Positions 34,697 to 38,940 of a stretch of DNA of 38,940 nucleotides are shown one piece after another (the first letter of the stretch is position 1; every line of letters begins with the position of its first letter). The DNA lies in NCBI GenBank assembly GCA_913056305.1, contig CAJXMR010000026.1, positions 1 through 38,940 of the forward strand, written 5' to 3'. Both the position numbers and the translations under genes were made by a program. Source of the DNA: an uncultured Ralstonia sp. Its GTDB lineage: Bacteria > Pseudomonadota > Gammaproteobacteria > Burkholderiales > Burkholderiaceae. Below the pieces are notes generated by a model. The model worked only from the letters and a program-made list of their open reading frames with translations. It searched no databases and was not told where the DNA came from.

Positions 34697-35095
34697 TCAG
34701 GGCTTGGCGGCAATGCCGAGGTCTTCGACGCCGGCTGCGCGTGCAACGTCCATCGCGCGCAGCAGCTCCTGCAGCGGCACGTCCTTGTCACCGGCAATCA
34801 GGACTTCGAGCTTGGCCGACTGTGCGCGAACCTTGAGCTGCTGCGTCAGGGCGTCCGCCGCGATCGGCTGGCCTTCGAAGAACAGGCCGCCTTCCTTCTT
34901 CACGGCGATGGTCAGCGAGGTCTTGGGCAACGGCGCCGCGGTCGACGCTTGCGGCACGTTGATCTTCAGGCCGCTGGCATCGATCATCTTCAGCATCGTC
35001 ACCATGAAGAAGATCAACAGGAACATCATGATGTCGATCATCGGGACGATTTCGATGCGCGGCTCGCGCACGTCCAGGTAGCGGGTCCGGCTCAT
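34697..35095 (-). CDS. exbD: ExbD-type biopolymer transport protein
   Basis: Inner-membrane subunit of the Ton motor, 132 residues: a short cytoplasmic N-terminus, one helix (about 15-36, IVPMIDIMMFLLIFFMVTML) with Asp in MIDIMMF as the proton-bearing residue, then a periplasmic domain (AVKKEGGLFFEGQPI, EVLIAGDKDVPLQELLRAMD). It is 2 bases after exbB and 9 bases before tonB. Confidence 0.95.
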   Translation of the reverse strand: MSRTRYLDVREPRIEIVPMIDIMMFLLIFFMVTMLKMIDASGLKINVPQASTAAPLPKTSLTIAVKKEGGLFFEGQPIAADALTQQLKVRAQSAKLEVLIAGDKDVPLQELLRAMDVARAAGVEDLGIAAKP

Positions 35096-35097
35096 GG

Positions 35098-35811
35098 TCA
35101 GGCTCCCGACAGGCCGGCCGTTGCGGCTCGCTTGAACGGCATGCGCTCGGCCTGCGGCTGCAGCGTGGCGACGCGTGAGGTCGTGGGGTCGGTCTCAAGC
35201 AAATGCAGCCGCTTGATGCAGGCGAGCTTGACGAGGTCGAGCTGCAGGATCGCCAGCCGGACGCGCTTGCCGAAGTAGCTGTTGACCGCCACGCCGACGA
35301 TGGCCACGGCCAGGCCGAAGCCGGTGGCGATCAGCGCGTGGCCGATGCCGCCGGTCACGGCGCCCGCATTGGGGCCGCTGGCGCCGAGCACATTGAACGA
35401 CTCGGTGATGCCGATGATGGTGCCCAGCAGGCCGATCAGCGGGCCGAGCGTCACGGCCGCGTCGAGCAGCCACAAGGCACGGTCGAGCTTGGGCAAGGTG
35501 CGCACGATGGCTTCGTCGATGTAGCGGTCCATCGCTTCCGGATCGAGGTGCCGCGCTTCGACGGCCGCCTGCAGGGTGCCGCCGAACACGGTGGCCTGGT
35601 GGCGCTGTGCAATCGCCCGCAGGGCCTCTTCCTGCCGATGGTCAGTGGCGGAGAGTTCACGGTCCAGCGCCGCGCCGGACGGCACGATGCGCGCGAAGAA
35701 GACGGCACGTTCGATGGCGACCACCAGCACCACGAGCAGGATGAGCGCGAGCAGCGGAATGATGCCCATCGACTGCAGGCTCAGGTCGATGAATTGTTGA
35801 TAGGCGTTCAT
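35098..35811 (-). CDS. exbB: ExbB-type (MotA/TolQ/ExbB) proton channel protein
   Basis: Inner-membrane partner of ExbD, 237 residues from the ATG at 35811 (GGAAG lies upstream; the longer frame begins with TTG). There is an N-terminal helix at about 14-38 and a pair of helices around 117-185, with the conserved TLGPLIGLLGTIIGITESF and GIGHALIATGFGLAVAIVGV. It lies 44 bases after the receptor gene, with a small hairpin in between. Confidence 0.93.
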   Translation of the reverse strand: MNAYQQFIDLSLQSMGIIPLLALILLVVLVVAIERAVFFARIVPSGAALDRELSATDHRQEEALRAIAQRHQATVFGGTLQAAVEARHLDPEAMDRYIDEAIVRTLPKLDRALWLLDAAVTLGPLIGLLGTIIGITESFNVLGASGPNAGAVTGGIGHALIATGFGLAVAIVGVAVNSYFGKRVRLAILQLDLVKLACIKRLHLLETDPTTSRVATLQPQAERMPFKRAATAGLSGA

Positions 35812-35838
35812 AGGATTTCTTCCAAAAGTGAATAGCAA

Positions 35839-35852
35839 CAGCCGGGGGGCTG
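35839..35852 (-). other. Small hairpin between receptor gene and exbB
   Basis: Read on the minus strand, CAGCC-CCCC-GGCTG forms a 5-bp stem followed by a T-rich run. It resembles a weak terminator or processing site and could lower expression of exbB and downstream genes relative to the receptor. Confidence 0.3.
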
Positions 35853-35855
35853 GCG

Positions 35856-38675
35856 TCAGAACAGTTTCTTGGGCGTGTAGGTCAGCCCAAGCCAGTAGGT
35901 GCGGTTGAGCGAGAACGTGTCCTTCAGTAGGTTCCGGTTGGGCCCGGTGACGCTGACCAGCGGCGAGTTGGTCAGGTTGGAGATCGAGAAGAAGGCACGC
36001 CAGCCATCACCGATGTCGTAGTGCGCCTGCAGGTCGAACTGCTTGCGCGCCTTCCAGTAGACGTCCTGGCTGGCGAGCGCGGAATCGACCAGGCGCAGGC
36101 TGTCGCCGGCCCAGTTGTAGGCCAGGCTCACGCCAAACCGCTGGTAGTCGTAGAACACCGTCAGGTTGCGGATCTGGTCGGGTTGATTGACCAGCCGATT
36201 GATGGTGCGCGTGGCGCCGGACGTGGTGAGCGCGTTCAGGCGGCCGGCCAGCAAGGTGAGGTTGCTGCTAAAGCCGACGCCCTTCAGGTATGGGGTCAGC
36301 CAGCCGAGTGTGCCCTGCACGAAGTTGAACTCCATGCCGTTGAGCTGGGAGCTGGACGCGTTGAGCGGCTGCGAGATGGCGGCGGTGCGGTTTGCGCCAT
36401 CAAAGAAGATCTGCCCCTGGCTTTGCAGCGTGTAGATCTCGTTCTTGATGCGCTTGTGGAACCCGGCCACGGAGGCGAGCCCTGCATTGGGCAGATACCA
36501 CTCCGCGGACAGATCGAAGTTGTCCGATTGGCGCGGCTTGATGTCGGGGTTGCCTTGCGAGATCGTCACCGAGCCATCGGTGTTTTCCGAGATGGTGGTG
36601 TTTGGCGAGTACGCGTCGTAGTTGGGCCGGCCGATGGTCTGGCTGGCGGCGGCCTTCAGCTTGACGGCGGAACTGGCATCGAACACGAACGACGCTGCCG
36701 GCAGCGTGAAGTTGTAGTTGGAATTCTTGGTGACGGACTGCCAGGTTGTGCTGCCGTTGACGACGTTGCGCACGTTGCCGGTGGTCGACAGGTCGGTGTT
36801 GTCCTGGCGCAAGCCGAAGGTGGCGCTGAACCGATCGGTCCGGTAGGCGGCCATCGCATAGCCGGCGGCGGTCTGCTCGCTGTGGGTGTAGTTGCTCTGC
36901 AGGCTGCTGGTCAGGTTGCCGCTGTTGGCCGAGATGATGTTGGCGTTCGCGGCAAATTGCGCCCACGCGCGGGCCGGGTCGACGATGATGAATGGCAGGC
37001 CGTTGCTGTACGGCATGATCGTGCCCGACAGATAACCGGCGCCCGCCAGCGTCATGCCGGCGGCGTTGGGGTTGTACTGGTTGAAGTTGTCGGTGTAGCT
37101 ATGGCCCAGGCGCCGATAGTCGATACCCACTGCGTATCCAAGCCCGCGCGCATCGGCATCCATGTTCTGGCGGAAATCGAGCTTCACATCGCCGACCCGA
37201 TCGTCGATGGCGATGGTCTCGTTGCGCCAGTAGTACGCCTGCCAGTTGTTCAGGTTGTCGAAATTGCTTGGATTGACGGAGACGCTGGGCTCGGAGCCGG
37301 AGGTGTCGTAGTTCATCGCCAGGCCGGGCGTGCCGCTCAGCGTGGGGGCCGTGCCGGCAGCGTTGTAGCGGAAGCGGGCGAAGATGTATTTCGCCATCTG
37401 GCGCGGCTCTCGATGGCGCGCTTCCGATAGCGACGAGCGGAAGGACAGGACCTGGTCATCGCTGAGCTTCCAGTCCAGGCCGCCCTGGGCCGACTGCACC
37501 GTGCGGTCGAGCTTCGAGATCATGTTGCCCGCTTCAGCCTCGCCCAGCGCGAAGTGACCGGACGTCGGGGTCTGGTTGGAGACCGGATTGGTGCCCGTGC
37601 TGCGGCTGTCGTCGATGAAGGTCTCGTTGCGTACCTGGCGGGTGGTCTCGTTGTTGTAGCCGAGGCTGATGAAGCCATAGAGGTCGGGGCTGAACCGTGC
37701 CTCCACCTTGGCGTCCACGCCCTTGCGCTCGAAGTTCTTCAGGAACTGCCAGTACTTGAACTGCTGCGGCACCGGAATGCCGTTGCCCGTGTTCGGGCCG
37801 CCGGTGGCGGGGTTGTTGGCGTTGGCGCCGTTGGCGTTGTAGTAGTTGTAGAAGATGTTGTCGGTCGCCATGTGACCGATCGACGTGGTGTTCTCGTTCT
37901 CGTAGTTGGCCGCAATGACAACGCCCAGGGCCCCCGTGGGTCCGAAGGTGCTGCTGAACACCATGTCGGTCTTGCGCGCCAGCCCTTCATCGGCCGACAG
38001 GACCTTGCCGCTGTCGCGGGCATGCCCGAGCCCGCCCGTGATGCTCAGATACGGCTTGCCGCCGTTGTCGAACGCGCTGCGCGTGACGATGTTGATGGAG
38101 CCGCCCACGGCGTTGGGGTCCTGGTCGGGCAGCCAGGTCTTGTACACCTGGACCTGCTTGACCAGCGACGACGGCAGCATGTTGGTGCGCGCGCTGCGGC
38201 TGGTCAGGTCGGTCGACGCCATCGGCGCGCCGTCGATCGTGACGTTGTTGTAGCTGCCGTCGAGCCCGCGGATGGCGATGAACTGTGCCTCGTCGCGGCC
38301 GTTGACGTTGTCCGGGTTGAAGCTGACCGAAACACCGGCAACACGCCTGACCGTATCCGTGACGGTGTCGTCGGGCAGGTTCTTGATCTGGTCCTGGGTC
38401 AGCACGTCCATCACGCGCTCTTCGGTCTGCTTGGTGGCCACGGCCGCGCTGGTCTGCGCGCGTTGCCGTGTCACCTCGACGCTGCCGACGTGCTGGACCG
38501 CGCCGTCGTTCTTACCGGTCTCATCGCCGGTCTTCGCTGCCGGTGCCTTCCCCTGTTGATCCTGGACCTGCGTGTCGTCACTGGCTGCCTGGGCCAGGAT
38601 CGGCAACGCCGCGCTGATTGCGAGAGCCATCACGGAAAGGCGCAGACGGTGCCCTCCCCCCTGTCGATAAAGCAT
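35856..38675 (-). CDS. TonB-dependent outer-membrane receptor
   Basis: First gene of the locus, 939 residues. Signal peptide (hydrophobic about 15-30, cleavage near AQA-AS), a linker of about 50, then a TonB-box-like VGSVEVTRQR. The plug domain runs at about 85-210 (MDVLTQDQIKNLPDDTVTDT, VRRVAGVSV, FIAIRGLDGSYNNVTIDG, DPNAVGGSINIVTRSAF). The remainder is a 22-strand-type barrel ending in Phe (YTPKKLF). Plug motifs resemble the Xanthomonas/Caulobacter receptor class (TIGR01782 type) used for carbohydrates and other non-iron substrates rather than siderophores. The ligand is unknown; its place in the locus suggests a phosphodiester or lipid-derived compound. The ATG has GGGGA upstream. Confidence 0.93.
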   Translation of the reverse strand: MLYRQGGGHRLRLSVMALAISAALPILAQAASDDTQVQDQQGKAPAAKTGDETGKNDGAVQHVGSVEVTRQRAQTSAAVATKQTEERVMDVLTQDQIKNLPDDTVTDTVRRVAGVSVSFNPDNVNGRDEAQFIAIRGLDGSYNNVTIDGAPMASTDLTSRSARTNMLPSSLVKQVQVYKTWLPDQDPNAVGGSINIVTRSAFDNGGKPYLSITGGLGHARDSGKVLSADEGLARKTDMVFSSTFGPTGALGVVIAANYENENTTSIGHMATDNIFYNYYNANGANANNPATGGPNTGNGIPVPQQFKYWQFLKNFERKGVDAKVEARFSPDLYGFISLGYNNETTRQVRNETFIDDSRSTGTNPVSNQTPTSGHFALGEAEAGNMISKLDRTVQSAQGGLDWKLSDDQVLSFRSSLSEARHREPRQMAKYIFARFRYNAAGTAPTLSGTPGLAMNYDTSGSEPSVSVNPSNFDNLNNWQAYYWRNETIAIDDRVGDVKLDFRQNMDADARGLGYAVGIDYRRLGHSYTDNFNQYNPNAAGMTLAGAGYLSGTIMPYSNGLPFIIVDPARAWAQFAANANIISANSGNLTSSLQSNYTHSEQTAAGYAMAAYRTDRFSATFGLRQDNTDLSTTGNVRNVVNGSTTWQSVTKNSNYNFTLPAASFVFDASSAVKLKAAASQTIGRPNYDAYSPNTTISENTDGSVTISQGNPDIKPRQSDNFDLSAEWYLPNAGLASVAGFHKRIKNEIYTLQSQGQIFFDGANRTAAISQPLNASSSQLNGMEFNFVQGTLGWLTPYLKGVGFSSNLTLLAGRLNALTTSGATRTINRLVNQPDQIRNLTVFYDYQRFGVSLAYNWAGDSLRLVDSALASQDVYWKARKQFDLQAHYDIGDGWRAFFSISNLTNSPLVSVTGPNRNLLKDTFSLNRTYWLGLTYTPKKLF

Positions 38676-38777
38676 GTTTTCCCCGAAAGCGATTGTTTAC
38701 CAAGTGACGCCGGTTCCTCTCGTCGTACGCGCTTGGTGGCACGTTGCTTGGGATCCCGTCGGTCCGATTTCTGCTCG

Positions 38778-38794
38778 TGCGATGTCGTATCGCA
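38778..38794. promoter_or_regulatory. Inverted repeat upstream of receptor gene, candidate operator
   Basis: TGCGAT-GTCGT-ATCGCA is a perfect 6-5-6 dyad, 103 bases upstream of the receptor start. It could be the binding site of the locus's ROK regulator or another repressor. The gap 38676-38888 has an AT-rich block at about 38815-38845 where the promoter may lie, but I see no good -35/-10 pair. Confidence 0.4.
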
Positions 38795-38888
38795 TCCATG
38801 CCAAAGCGGACGGCCAGATATTAATACCCACTATGTGTAATATTCGTGACGGAGCCACAGGAGATCGCAGAATTGTCAAAGTCCCCTA

Positions 38889-38940
38889 GGGCGTGTCGTC
38901 AAATCAGCCAGATGACAGAAGCTGCGAGATGAATTGCGGC
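38889..38940 (-). mobile_element. Terminus of an IS5-family (IS427-like) insertion sequence
   Basis: From GGGCGTGTCGTCAAAT onward the sequence resembles the ends of IS427-group elements as I remember them, and the transposase stop lies only about 10 bases inside. The boundary CTAG (38886-38889) matches the YTAR target preferred by the group. The element continues beyond the window, and its exact edge is uncertain by a base or two. Confidence 0.6.
38899..38940 (-). CDS. IS5-family transposase, last 13 codons (partial)
   Basis: Read on the minus strand to the stop at 38899-38901, the end is AAIHLAASVIWLI, a C-terminus I associate with IS427-group IS5-family transposases. The remainder lies outside the window, so activity cannot be judged. 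Confidence 0.55.
   Translation of the reverse strand, partial: AAIHLAASVIWLI

Noticed and set aside
36021-38840. Long plus-strand open frames opposite the receptor gene (469 and 428 residues)
   Set aside because: They mirror the codon bias of the receptor gene, with low-complexity Val/Gly/Asp composition, no ribosome-binding sites and no family motifs.
38819-38849. Candidate -10 TATTAA for the receptor promoter
   Set aside because: The hexamer 17 bases upstream (TCACGA) does not resemble a -35 box, so it is not reported as a promoter.
38895-38925. Pho-box-like CTGTCAT near the window end
   Set aside because: The second half-site matches only 4 of 7 bases, and the sequence is explained as the coding end of an IS transposase.

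Overview
The window looks like a chromosomal or megaplasmid segment of a high-GC betaproteobacterium, most likely Ralstonia or a close Burkholderiaceae relative. This is inferred from codon use, gene families (complete Wsp system, many LysR/MarR regulators) and a long palindromic intergenic repeat of a type I associate with this group. No database search was possible, so the genus is an inference. Several gene starts given here were moved inward from the longest reading frame on the basis of ribosome-binding sites and family alignment.

Layout. (1) 1-594: the end of an ECF-type anti-sigma factor that begins outside the window. (2) 1046-9816: a complete seven-gene wsp operon (wspA-B-C-D-E-F-R), a surface-sensing chemosensory pathway that ends in a c-di-GMP cyclase. 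A perfect stem-loop abuts the wspR ribosome-binding site. (3) 9830-15291, minus strand: a fatty-acid operon (acyl-CoA dehydrogenase, thiolase, FadB/FadJ-type fusion, fatty-acid desaturase) divergent from a GlxA-like AraC regulator (15380-16411). (4) 16417-17469, minus: a MarR regulator, a tautomerase and an unlisted 44-residue membrane protein, with two copies of a shared operator-like motif. (5) 17858-25686: an MFS transporter; a LysR regulator divergent from an HMG-CoA-lyase-like / type III CoA-transferase pair; a MarR-SDR pair sharing a palindromic operator; and a LysR divergent from another SDR.

(6) 25734-38675, minus: the most unusual part. Eleven genes lie in one direction with very short gaps: TonB-dependent receptor, ExbB, ExbD, TonB, a DUF1868-type 2H phosphoesterase, a Tat-exported phospholipase C, a UgpB-like binding protein, two UgpA/UgpE-like permeases (no ATPase gene), an inositol-monophosphatase-family phosphatase and a ROK regulator. 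Read in order, this is an outer-membrane-to-cytoplasm route for capturing and dismantling a phosphodiester or phospholipid-derived compound with its own energising Ton complex. Phosphoinositide or glycerophosphodiester head groups are my leading guess for the substrate. I do not recognise this arrangement as a described system.

(7) 38889-38940: the terminus of an IS5-family (IS427-like) insertion sequence, with the last 13 codons of its transposase, lies just upstream of the receptor gene.
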